Shown here piece after piece: positions 1-8,059 of a stretch of 64,000 nt of DNA. The stretch spans positions 534,963 through 598,962 of the forward strand of contig JASCOE010000002.1 in the NCBI GenBank assembly GCA_029959285.1, written 5' to 3'. The notes under the pieces were generated by a model that had not been told where the DNA came from, did no database searches, and saw only the letters and a list, made by a program, of their open reading frames with translations. Position numbers and translations under genes: made by a program. This DNA comes from Flavobacteriaceae bacterium PS02337 (GTDB lineage Bacteria; Bacteroidota; Bacteroidia; Flavobacteriales; Flavobacteriaceae). Position 1 is the stretch's first letter. Each line of letters opens with the position of its first letter.

Positions 1-1035
1 ATATATGCCGTAAATTCTATAATTGAGGGTATTTCCAAGTCCAAAGTATTATCACAATCAGAAAAAGATCAATTTATGGGAGAATCCTTATTTATCAGGT
101 CTTTAATCCATTTCTATCTCATGAACTTATATGGTGATGTCCCATATATAGCAAGCACTGATTATATATCCAACAATAAAGCCCTCAAACAACCTGCCGA
201 TTTTTTATACTCCAAAATAATAGAGGATCTGCTTCTGTCCTATTCCCTACTTCAGGAAAAATATTTAACAAACGACCGCACCCGCCCTAATAAAGCTGTT
301 GCTATGGCGCTTCTGTCCAGGGTATATCTCTATTCGAAACATTGGGCAGAGGCATCTAATGCAGCTTCTTATATCATAAACAAAAGTGATGTTTATAAGT
401 GGGAAAGCGATTTGAATAAAATATTTCTCAAAGCAAGCAGTACAACTATCTGGCAGTATAAACCTGCACTTGAAGGGCAGAATACCGCAGAAGGTGGCGC
501 TATGATCTTGCTGGCTGGTCCTCCCTCCGATGTTGCATTGAATCCTGCATTTGTCGATTCATTTGAAACAGGCGACTTGAGAAAACAAAAATGGATAGCC
601 TCCGTTTCCAAAGGCACTCTTAGCTGGTATTTTGCCTATAAATATAAGACCAAGCTTATGACCGCCACATCAGTTGAATATTCAATCCAATTCAGACTTG
701 CTGAACAGTACCTGATCCGTGCAGAAGCAAGAGCCTATCAGGGAGATTTAATCGGTGCAAAGGAAGATCTTAATAAAATAAGACTTACTGCTGGATTGAA
801 TGATACAAATGCACTTTCACAGCAGGAAATAATCAATGCTGTAAAAAAGGAACGTCGCTTTGAGCTCTTTACTGAATCCGGCCACCGCTTTTTTGACTTA
901 AAAAGGAATGGCGACTTAGATGCAGTATTAACAGGTGTTAAATTTGGGTGGAATTCAACGGACAGCCTGCTACCCATTCCTGAATCTGAGCTGATCTTAA
1001 ATCAAAATTTGCTGCCTCAAAACCCAGGTTATTAA
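1..1035 (+). CDS. RagB/SusD family nutrient-uptake outer membrane lipoprotein, 5' end outside window
   Basis: The reading frame is open from base 1, so the gene starts upstream; about 344 C-terminal residues are present of the usual 450-550. Visible SusD signatures are HFYLMNLYGDVPYI near the start and the C-terminal block ERRFELFTESGHRFFDLKR, which is typical of the family. SusD proteins are surface lipoproteins that bind oligosaccharides or peptides and cap a SusC TonB-dependent channel. The SusC partner would be expected just upstream, outside the window. The S9 peptidase gene begins 5 bp after the stop, so the two are probably one operon, and the substrate may be peptide rather than glycan (inference). 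Confidence 0.93.
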   Translation: MYAVNSIIEGISKSKVLSQSEKDQFMGESLFIRSLIHFYLMNLYGDVPYIASTDYISNNKALKQPADFLYSKIIEDLLLSYSLLQEKYLTNDRTRPNKAVAMALLSRVYLYSKHWAEASNAASYIINKSDVYKWESDLNKIFLKASSTTIWQYKPALEGQNTAEGGAMILLAGPPSDVALNPAFVDSFETGDLRKQKWIASVSKGTLSWYFAYKYKTKLMTATSVEYSIQFRLAEQYLIRAEARAYQGDLIGAKEDLNKIRLTAGLNDTNALSQQEIINAVKKERRFELFTESGHRFFDLKRNGDLDAVLTGVKFGWNSTDSLLPIPESELILNQNLLPQNPGY

Positions 1036-1040
1036 ATAGT

Positions 1041-3689
1041 ATGAAAAATTATTCTAGAAATGCATGGTCATTATTTACAAAAGTAATGATCTTGACAATT
1101 GTATATTTTTTATCCTGTACTGTAAGATCCCAGTCCATATCAGCTAAGAGAAATGCATCGCCTTTAGATTATAAACTCTGGAGCAAAGCAACTTCTAAGG
1201 GGCTTTCCGAGATGGGCCTTTGGTACCTCTATAATGTATCGTATGAAAATGGATCTGATACGCTTATCGTTAAGAACCTTCAAAGGCCTATTTCATACAT
1301 TTGTCCTAAAAGCCAAAAAAGCAGTTTTCTTCATGAAAAATGGTTCTGCAGCTTAAACAATGTCGATGAGTTATCAATTATAGATTTGGTTTCGGGCAAA
1401 AAAGAAGTAATTAATAATGCTTTAAATTTTGAAATTACAACAGATAACAAACTGCTAATTGTAGTTTTAAAAACGGAAAGCAACAATAAAACTCTCCTTA
1501 TCAGGTCATTTGAAAAACCAATATCATATAAAATTCAAAATGTCTTGGCATATGCCTATAATGCTATAGGGAATAAACTGATTTATAGTAGTATTTCTGC
1601 AGGAATTTGCCGTGTTTTTATTTTAAATACAGACAAGCACACTACTGACTTGGTCAGTGAAAGTTCTGATGAAAAATTGTACAATTTTATCTGGCAGCAA
1701 AGTGGCGGATCAGTAACCTATCTTTCTAAAAAAAGTCACCAAGCGGACAATTTATCCCAAAATCAAAAAATTGTCTGTTACAAGCTGAATACAAAAAAGC
1801 TCTACACATTCCAGCCTGAACAAGCTACTGGATCAAATTTATCTTCTACTTCTGCGCCGGCAATTTCTGAATTAGTACTATCACAAGATGGCCAGAGTGT
1901 TTTTTTTAAAATGAAAAATCAGAAAAAAGATATTGCTCTTAATCAAAAAAGTATCGTTCAGGTATGGAATGCTGCAGACAAAAATTTGCCTCCCACTGGC
2001 AATAGTAAAAAGGATAACTATCACCCGAAAATTGTGATGTGGAATCCTGAAAAACAGCTTTTCAAAATTCTGACTGATAGTCTATATTCTGAAATAATGC
2101 TAAATTATGGACAGAAATTTGCTATCTTATGGAATCCTGCCGTTGATGAACCTCAGTCAAATTTTTATGCTTTAAGAGACTATAAAAGCGTTGAATTGGC
2201 GACTGGACAGGAAGTCGTTTTTCTAAAGGACTACAGTTATGGTGTTGACAAGATTTCATTATCTCCTGCAGGAAAATATGTAACTTATTTTAAGAAGGGG
2301 GATTGGTGGCTGTACAATATTGAACTAGACACTCATAGCAATCTTACAGAAAATTTGCAATACTCTTTCGCCAACGAAGAGAATGACTTCGTAGGAGAAA
2401 TACCTGCCTACGGCCATGCGGGATGGACTGCTAATGATAAGTCAATCTTACTGTACGATAAATTTGACCTCTGGGAAATTTCACCGTATGATTTCAAGAC
2501 TAAAAGAATAACGTATGGACGTGAGATAAATACGCAATACAGAATAATTCACTCTTTGGAAAAAAAGAGGCAGATAGCTAATTTTGATGGTGTAACATCT
2601 TTGATTATTGATAAGGACAAGGACATATTGGTGCAGTCAAAAAGTAAAACTGAGAACGGTTTATATAGACTTACACAAAAAAATAAATTAATATCGGTTG
2701 TCAGCAGCAAAAATAAAATTTCAGCACCAATAGTATCTCAAGATGGGAGCACTATTGTTTACAGCGAGGAAAATTTTGACTTGCCGCCAAGGATAATACG
2801 AAAGCAAAAAAATCATGATGAATTATCACTGATTTATGAGAGTAATCCCCATACCAAACATTTTAATCAAGGCCGCTCTGAAGTAATCAATTATCGCAAC
2901 TCAAAGGGAAAGGTTCTCCAGGCTGCTATTTTTTTTCCGTCAGACTACACATCTTCTAAGAATTATCCAATGATAGTGAATATATATAGCCGTCAATCTG
3001 AAAAAGCAATTGAATATGTTAACCCCTCCTTATACAGCAGTAGCGGTTTTAACATAAGCAATTACACAAATAATGGCTATTTCGTTCTTCTTCCCGACAT
3101 CATATATGAATCGGGAAATCCTGGAAAATCTGCGGTAGATTGTGTACTTTCAGGGACAAAAAAGGCTTTAGAATCTTTTCCTATAGATCCTAAAGCTATT
3201 GGACTAATTGGACATTCCTTCGGAGGTTATGAATCAGATTTTATTATCACCCAGACTGATATGTTTTCAGCTGCGGTGGCAGGTGCCGCGATCACCGATA
3301 TGGTTAGTAGTTACTTACACTTCTCAGAGAATTATTTCCGCCCTAATTTCTTTCAATATGAATCCTCACAGCTCCGTATGGGAGAATCTATTTTTAAAAA
3401 TTTTCAAGGTTACCTTTCTAACTCGCCTGTTTATTATGCTGATAAAGTGAATACCCCTTTACTTTCCTGGGCAGGAGTAGAAGATGTCCAAGTACACCAC
3501 TACCAGACCATAGAGTTTTACCTCTCTTTGAGAAGACTTGGCAAGAAGCATGTCATGCTCCTTTATCCTGAGCAAGGTCATACTCTTACAAACAAAGACC
3601 AGCAATTAGATCTGAGTACGCGGATTATGGAATGGTTTGATAAATATTTAAAAAAGAACTCTTCAACAGTGCAATATAATTATAATTAA
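1041..3689 (+). CDS. S9 family (prolyl oligopeptidase-type) peptidase
   Basis: An 882-residue protein with an N-terminal hydrophobic stretch (about residues 12-30), probably a signal peptide. A long beta-propeller-like region leads to a C-terminal alpha/beta hydrolase domain. The nucleophile motif GHSFGGYE places the catalytic Ser at 726; the acid is probably Asp815 in GVEDVQVHH and the base His847 in EQGHTL, giving the S9 order Ser-Asp-His. It follows susD by 5 bp. The product is likely periplasmic or surface-associated and would hydrolyse peptides imported or bound by the Sus-like complex. The propeller is divergent, so substrate specificity cannot be stated. Confidence 0.9.
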   Translation: MKNYSRNAWSLFTKVMILTIVYFLSCTVRSQSISAKRNASPLDYKLWSKATSKGLSEMGLWYLYNVSYENGSDTLIVKNLQRPISYICPKSQKSSFLHEKWFCSLNNVDELSIIDLVSGKKEVINNALNFEITTDNKLLIVVLKTESNNKTLLIRSFEKPISYKIQNVLAYAYNAIGNKLIYSSISAGICRVFILNTDKHTTDLVSESSDEKLYNFIWQQSGGSVTYLSKKSHQADNLSQNQKIVCYKLNTKKLYTFQPEQATGSNLSSTSAPAISELVLSQDGQSVFFKMKNQKKDIALNQKSIVQVWNAADKNLPPTGNSKKDNYHPKIVMWNPEKQLFKILTDSLYSEIMLNYGQKFAILWNPAVDEPQSNFYALRDYKSVELATGQEVVFLKDYSYGVDKISLSPAGKYVTYFKKGDWWLYNIELDTHSNLTENLQYSFANEENDFVGEIPAYGHAGWTANDKSILLYDKFDLWEISPYDFKTKRITYGREINTQYRIIHSLEKKRQIANFDGVTSLIIDKDKDILVQSKSKTENGLYRLTQKNKLISVVSSKNKISAPIVSQDGSTIVYSEENFDLPPRIIRKQKNHDELSLIYESNPHTKHFNQGRSEVINYRNSKGKVLQAAIFFPSDYTSSKNYPMIVNIYSRQSEKAIEYVNPSLYSSSGFNISNYTNNGYFVLLPDIIYESGNPGKSAVDCVLSGTKKALESFPIDPKAIGLIGHSFGGYESDFIITQTDMFSAAVAGAAITDMVSSYLHFSENYFRPNFFQYESSQLRMGESIFKNFQGYLSNSPVYYADKVNTPLLSWAGVEDVQVHHYQTIEFYLSLRRLGKKHVMLLYPEQGHTLTNKDQQLDLSTRIMEWFDKYLKKNSSTVQYNYN

Positions 3690-3700
3690 TTTTAAAGAAT

Positions 3701-3726
3701 AAATGCAGTTCCTAGGAACTGCATTT
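3701..3726. terminator. Bidirectional terminator between convergent genes
   Basis: A perfect 26-nt palindrome with arms AAATGCAGTTCC and GGAACTGCATTT lies between the S9 peptidase stop and the convergent DUF6520 stop. It has A-rich and T-rich flanks on both sides, as expected for a terminator used from both directions. Confidence 0.8.
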
Positions 3727-3733
3727 ACAATTA

Positions 3734-4018
3734 TTATTCTGGTCGATAAACTTCAACGGCACAAGATCCGTTTGCATTTTTTGCCCAAAGTTGTTGCGAC
3801 GATGGATTATTATAATCAACACGACAAATTGGGCCATTGTCTGTTGAACATGTGAATTTTTCCTCGTCACAGAGTCCTGCAGGATTTAGTCGCTTAAATG
3901 CATCTACATCTATAACGGCTTTTCTGCTTTTCTCCATTGCACTAGTTGTAAATGCACCCGCAATAGCAAGGGCAAATACCATAACAGGCACAGCCTGTTT
4001 TAAATTAATTGATTTCAT
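3734..4018 (-). CDS. DUF6520 family small exported protein
   Basis: A 94-residue protein with a basic start and a hydrophobic segment (MVFALAIAGAFTTSAM, about residues 13-28), hence a probable signal peptide. A short mature region holds four cysteines (C50, C57, C65, C86). This matches the DUF6520 peptides common in Flavobacteriales, which have no established function. It lies 75 bp downstream of the MauE/DoxX-type gene on the same strand and is probably cotranscribed with it. The recurring pairing suggests a shared envelope role, but this is inference. Confidence 0.8.
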   Translation of the reverse strand: MKSINLKQAVPVMVFALAIAGAFTTSAMEKSRKAVIDVDAFKRLNPAGLCDEEKFTCSTDNGPICRVDYNNPSSQQLWAKNANGSCAVEVYRPE

Positions 4019-4093
4019 AATAATAGTTTATATAGTTAACGATCTACTCTTTTACAGGTTTTCGATCTTCCCCTGACTCTGCGCAGTTTACAA

Positions 4094-5620
4094 TTAGTTA
4101 ATTATTTTATATTGGTTTGTAATTATTTTTCCAAGTCTGTAGGCTGTAAGATTCTTACCGATGAGGGCATAGAGAATACCTTCTCTAACATAAAAACTGT
4201 TCAGTTTTTCATCGTTTATATTATAGACATAAAAGCTTGAGACATAAGATCTATCCCTGATATTATAGACATCAATAATTGCTGCCTGATTCCACATTTT
4301 CCGATCCTCATACCTTCCGATAATATTAGAATTTATAAACAATAAGTTCTGACATATAGCTCCGCCTTTATTGACAACCTGAGGCGGAGCTGCCAATTTC
4401 TTGACTCCACGGCTTTTGATGTAAGCAACCTTAATTTTAGCTGGGCTGGCTGTATCGATCGTATGGCTACGGTAAATCAGATTTAATCTACTATCGGATA
4501 CAACATATTCGTTCCGGTACGTATAAACATATACATGCCTATTGCTGTAATAATCATAATATAATTTTCCGTCAACGTCAAACATCCCATCAACTTGCTT
4601 CTGTAAAAGATCAGAATGAATACTCACTCGCGAAGGATTCCCAAAAAACAAGTCTCCCAACTCACTCTGGTCAGTACTTTGATCAATCGTCCTAAATGAG
4701 ATCCTAAGAGAGTCAATGACTTGTGGCTGCGTGAATCTCAGCCTTTCTCTCCCAACTAATTTTGCTTTCCAGTCAAGGGTATTTCCTTTGAAAACCGAAG
4801 ATATATTTCCATCAATAAGATAAAACCCAGAGTTATTAATCCTCAACTGCACACTTTTTGAAATTGCAGTATCATTCACTTTTATTGTATGATACTTAGC
4901 ACTTACAAGAGCTGTGTCCAATTCTGTGGCTATAAGAGGCGCACTGCGGTTTCCTAAATAGATCTTATTATTAGCCGAACCTGCAAAATAAAAGGAGTTA
5001 TAAAGTAGGTCTTTTTCATAGATCTTTTCCGTTCCTCCTGCAAACCTTCTTATAAAAGAATTATCAAATTTAATTGCATTTTCAGAATTTGTAAAAAGCA
5101 AAAACATGATTCCCGTAGCCAGAAAAAATGAAGTTATCAATAATATAGGCCTGTATTTTTTTTCAAAATAAAAAACATTTTTAGTAGCATTTGATTGTTT
5201 TTTTACCGGCGAAATTAATATAGCTAATAAACCAATTATTATAAAGAATATATTAAATACAAAATGCTCCCTCCAATTCATTTTTTCTAAAATTCCACCA
5301 CAGGTACAGGGTACGTATGGACTATAATGTAATATTATATAGATATACATGCTGAACATGACCATAAGAACAAAAGAGCAGTATAATCCAATAATTCGGT
5401 ATTTTGGGAAAACAAGCATTAAGAAAACCAAAAGTTCAAATATTATTACTCCCCACGATACAAATCCAGCGTATGCACTAAGTAAAGGAGACTGCGCAAG
5501 CTGTATTTGAAAGTTCTCAAAATCTAATACCTTTGATATTGCCGCATAAACAAACAGCAAGACAAAAAGCATGCAGATTACTTCAACGATGATATTTTTT
5601 GTTTGAAATTTTATGTTCAT
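4094..5620 (-). CDS. MauE/DoxX-type membrane protein with large C-terminal extracytoplasmic domain
   Basis: The start is set at the internal Met whose product begins MNIKFQTKN (508 residues); an upstream Met would add 19 unlikely residues. The N-terminal part has four membrane segments (about 9-28, 50-70, 75-97, 118-138) typical of the MauE/DoxX redox-associated fold, with a CTCGG motif near residue 105 between the third and fourth. A fifth segment near 155-175 is followed by about 330 residues with repeated strand-like pattern (KIYLGN, YFAGSAN), possibly a beta-propeller. It precedes the DUF6520 gene. A role in envelope redox or peptide maturation is family-based inference; the C-terminal domain is not recognised. 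Confidence 0.75.
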   Translation of the reverse strand: MNIKFQTKNIIVEVICMLFVLLFVYAAISKVLDFENFQIQLAQSPLLSAYAGFVSWGVIIFELLVFLMLVFPKYRIIGLYCSFVLMVMFSMYIYIILHYSPYVPCTCGGILEKMNWREHFVFNIFFIIIGLLAILISPVKKQSNATKNVFYFEKKYRPILLITSFFLATGIMFLLFTNSENAIKFDNSFIRRFAGGTEKIYEKDLLYNSFYFAGSANNKIYLGNRSAPLIATELDTALVSAKYHTIKVNDTAISKSVQLRINNSGFYLIDGNISSVFKGNTLDWKAKLVGRERLRFTQPQVIDSLRISFRTIDQSTDQSELGDLFFGNPSRVSIHSDLLQKQVDGMFDVDGKLYYDYYSNRHVYVYTYRNEYVVSDSRLNLIYRSHTIDTASPAKIKVAYIKSRGVKKLAAPPQVVNKGGAICQNLLFINSNIIGRYEDRKMWNQAAIIDVYNIRDRSYVSSFYVYNINDEKLNSFYVREGILYALIGKNLTAYRLGKIITNQYKIIN

Positions 5621-5704
5621 CTTTAAAATTGTTAGTAATTGACATTGCATTAAATTTGGCTTAATAAACATAAGCAAATGTAAAGCTGTAAAATGAAAGA
5701 AAAC

Positions 5705-5743
5705 ACATCAAAAACACGCCAAAAAACATCAAAAACACGCCAA
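5705..5743 (+). repeat. 18-bp perfect direct repeat, 21-bp period
   Basis: The 18-mer ACATCAAAAACACGCCAA occurs at 5705-5722 and again at 5726-5743. A 21-bp period puts both copies on the same DNA face. It sits upstream of the MauE/DoxX gene at the boundary between the chromosomal-looking genes and the mobilization region. On the minus strand it reads as TTGGCGTG followed by a T run, a pattern like recombinase arm sites or operator half-sites. The role is unknown. Confidence 0.7.
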
Positions 5744-5768
5744 TTTATATTTTGAAAATCATCTAATA

Positions 5769-5803
5769 AAAATGCTTTACAGATTAAGTCCGTAAAGCAT
5801 TTT
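5769..5803. terminator. Strong hairpin terminator downstream of the 96-residue ORF
   Basis: A 12-bp perfect stem, AAAATGCTTTAC (5769-5780) with GTAAAGCATTTT (5792-5803), encloses an 11-nt loop. T-rich sequence follows on the + strand, and a shorter T run on the minus strand. It lies just beyond the stop of the minus-strand gene ending at 5825, so it probably terminates that gene and may also insulate against + strand transcription. Confidence 0.75.
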
Positions 5804-5824
5804 CTTTTTTTTCATCTTCTTTAA

Positions 5825-6115
5825 TTAAGTTTTAGCGTCTTCAATAAAACTCAAAAGCTTCTGATTAAGTTCCACAAGTCCCGCCTTTTGAAGGCATTCT
5901 TGCGAAACATTTTTAAGCTCAATCAGCTCCTCTTCTGCTATGCTTCCCATAAGACTTCCCTCATCTTTTTCCAAGAGTACTCCCCTGTCAATAAAGTGGC
6001 ATAACAGCAGTACATTTTTGCGTGAAATTTTCAGATCAATCTTCACCGGCTCACTCATGCCAGGGATGCTCAATACCGTATCGAACACCTTAGCTGCATA
6101 ATTCTTTGCACTCAT
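5825..6115 (-). CDS. Small conserved-looking protein of unknown function, 96 aa
   Basis: This is not a family I recognise. The 96-residue product is soluble and acidic, with no signal peptide, and looks helical. It begins MSAKNYAAKVFDTVLSIPGM and has a long charged C-terminal half. It is divergent from the mobilization operon and separated from it by the hairpin-rich region 6116-6403, so it may belong to the mobile element. It has its own strong terminator (5769-5803). Coding status rests on a clean start, sensible composition and the terminator. Confidence 0.6.
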   Translation of the reverse strand: MSAKNYAAKVFDTVLSIPGMSEPVKIDLKISRKNVLLLCHFIDRGVLLEKDEGSLMGSIAEEELIELKNVSQECLQKAGLVELNQKLLSFIEDAKT

Positions 6116-6403
6116 AATTTCAGCGTTTTTAAATTAATAAATCAAAGCCTAAAGGTAGCAATGACACCCTAAAGCATCATAAGCAAAATTTACCTATGAT
6201 GGGATGCTTTGGAATTTCCTGCATAAATTCGTCTGAATAATAGAAAGGAGTCTCAAATTTAAAAAGACTCTATAAGATTGCCACGCCTTGCTGCAATCTG
6301 CAAGATGTCCGGTTGTATCACAACCGCTATCTTGCTGCCTTTCTGCTCGGAACTCGCTGGCAGTGAAAACTGAAAGATTTTTAATGTCTAATGAAAAGGA
6401 AAA
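6116..6403. other. Candidate oriT/regulatory region with three inverted repeats
   Basis: A 288-bp non-coding stretch lies directly upstream of the MobC-like and relaxase genes, the usual place for an oriT. It has three inverted repeats. AAAGCATCAT (6171-6180) pairs with ATGAT and GATGCTTT (6196-6210). GAGTCT (6248-6253) pairs with AGACTC (6265-6270). A nested hairpin at 6300-6335 has outer arms GCAAGAT/ATCTTGC and inner arms GGTTGT/ACAACC around a 3-nt loop. The nested hairpin is the best nick-region candidate. No nick site can be assigned from sequence alone. Confidence 0.5.
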
Positions 6404-6799
6404 ATGATGAAAGAAGAGAAAAAAAACAGAACCAGATGGCTCCATCTTAGGCTGAGTGAAGATGAATATAAGCTGATTCAGAAATATTTCGATGAATCAG
6501 TCTGTCCAAAACTGAGTGATTTTGCCCGCAGTAATCTGCTGAAAAAACCCTTGGTTCTAAAGTACCGAAATACTTCTCTTGATGAATTAATGGCTGAATT
6601 AATAAATCTGAGAAAAGAGCTGAATTCAATCGGAAACAACTTTAATCAGGCGGTAAAAAAACTGCACACATTATCTCAAATATCTGAGCTCAAAGTGTGG
6701 ATCCTTGGTTTTGAAACCGATAAAAGAATACTGTTCAATTCTATGGAAGAAATTAAAATTACCATTAGAAATCTTGCCGAAAAATGGTTGCAGTCATAA
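6404..6799 (+). CDS. MobC-like plasmid mobilization relaxosome accessory protein
   Basis: A 131-residue protein with an N-terminal ribbon-helix-helix-like pattern (WLHLRLSEDEYKLIQKYF, about residues 12-29) followed by helices containing LRKELNSIGNNFNQAVKKL, which resembles the MobC/relaxosome family motif. Such proteins bind oriT and help the relaxase nick. The 3' end overlaps the relaxase start by 16 bp, indicating translational coupling. It is the first gene of the mobilization operon and lies just after the hairpin region. Confidence 0.85.
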   Translation: MMKEEKKNRTRWLHLRLSEDEYKLIQKYFDESVCPKLSDFARSNLLKKPLVLKYRNTSLDELMAELINLRKELNSIGNNFNQAVKKLHTLSQISELKVWILGFETDKRILFNSMEEIKITIRNLAEKWLQS

Positions 6800-8043
6800 A
6801 CACCGGATCCTCAGTCAGAAGCATCTTTAATTACAATGAAAATAAAGTCGAGGCAGATAAAGCAGAGCTTATTGGAGAAGGAAATTATCCTCTTGACGCT
6901 TCTGAATTATCTAAAGAGCATCGATTAAAACTGCTTTTAAAACAGCTCGAATTAAATACAAATGTAAAGCGCGGAAGCGTGCATATTTCTCTCAATTTTG
7001 ATTCTTCTGAAAACTATCTTTCAAAGGATAAGCTTATGGAAATTGCCGATGCTTATATGCAGGGAATTGGGTTCGGCTCACAGCCTTATCTGGTCTATCA
7101 GCATCATGATGCGGGACATCCGCACATCCACATTGTAACTGTAAAAGTAAAGCCCGACGGAAAACGGATTGACATGCAGAACATAGGCAGAAACCAGTCC
7201 GAAACAGTCCGCAAAGAAATTGAAAAGACATTTAAATTAGTCCGGGCTGAGGGTAGCAAAAAAGAAAACATGCTCAATATAAAAGCTGTAAAAAACAGTG
7301 TTATCGAGTATGGAACACGCGAAACAAAAAAGGCAATAGCTAATGTGTTGAGCGCAGTGGTTCCTAATTATAAATATACTACCATAGGAGAATTAAACGC
7401 CGTTCTGAACTTGTATAATGTCACGGCGATTCAGGGCGGAAAAGATTCAAGAATGTTTCTACATAAAGGTCTGGCTTATCAGGTCCTCAATGATAAAAAA
7501 CAGCCCATCGGCGTACCGATAAAGGCCAGCAGTTTTTATCTAAAGCCCACCCTAAAAAATCTTGAAACAAAATTTATTGCAAACAAAACGGCTAGGAATC
7601 CTTATTTAAAAAGAATTAAAAATGCAGTTGATATGGCATTTATTCAGAACAAAATAAAGGCAGTTTCTGACCTTGAGAGAATTCTCATCCGGGACGGGAT
7701 TAAGGCTGTACAGAGAAAAAATGAACAGGGACTTATTTACGGTGTAACCTATGTGGACCATAAAACAAAATGCGTTTTTAATGGGAGCACTATTGGAAAA
7801 TTATACTCAGCATCGGGTTTAGAAGAACGCTGCGGAATAAAAAGATCAAGCAGCAGAACAGCAGTCGCAAATATTGAAAATAATCAGCTTAAAGATAAAG
7901 TACAGCATTCATCTTTTATCAACACAAGCGAACTGCAGAAGGTATTTGAATCACTGCTGCAGCCTGAATCAGCTGCTGAATACATTTCAAAGGAATTCAA
8001 AAGAAAAAAGAAAAGAAAAAGCAGAGGACAGAGTGATTATTAA
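6784..8043 (+). CDS. HUH relaxase/mobilization nuclease
   Basis: A 419-residue relaxase. Residues 15-22 (FNYNENKV) form motif I with candidate nucleophile Tyr17. The HUH metal-binding motif is His112-Pro-His114-Ile-His116 within HHDAGHPHIHIV. These are hallmarks of Bacteroidota MobP-type relaxases, which nick oriT and pilot the transferred strand. The C-terminal 200 residues are basic, ending RKKKRKSRGQSDY, and probably bind DNA or the coupling protein. It overlaps the MobC-like gene and is followed after 16 bp by the coupling protein gene. Confidence 0.92.
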   Translation: MVAVINTGSSVRSIFNYNENKVEADKAELIGEGNYPLDASELSKEHRLKLLLKQLELNTNVKRGSVHISLNFDSSENYLSKDKLMEIADAYMQGIGFGSQPYLVYQHHDAGHPHIHIVTVKVKPDGKRIDMQNIGRNQSETVRKEIEKTFKLVRAEGSKKENMLNIKAVKNSVIEYGTRETKKAIANVLSAVVPNYKYTTIGELNAVLNLYNVTAIQGGKDSRMFLHKGLAYQVLNDKKQPIGVPIKASSFYLKPTLKNLETKFIANKTARNPYLKRIKNAVDMAFIQNKIKAVSDLERILIRDGIKAVQRKNEQGLIYGVTYVDHKTKCVFNGSTIGKLYSASGLEERCGIKRSSSRTAVANIENNQLKDKVQHSSFINTSELQKVFESLLQPESAAEYISKEFKRKKKRKSRGQSDY

Positions 8044-8059
8044 TTAAAAAACTAAGACA

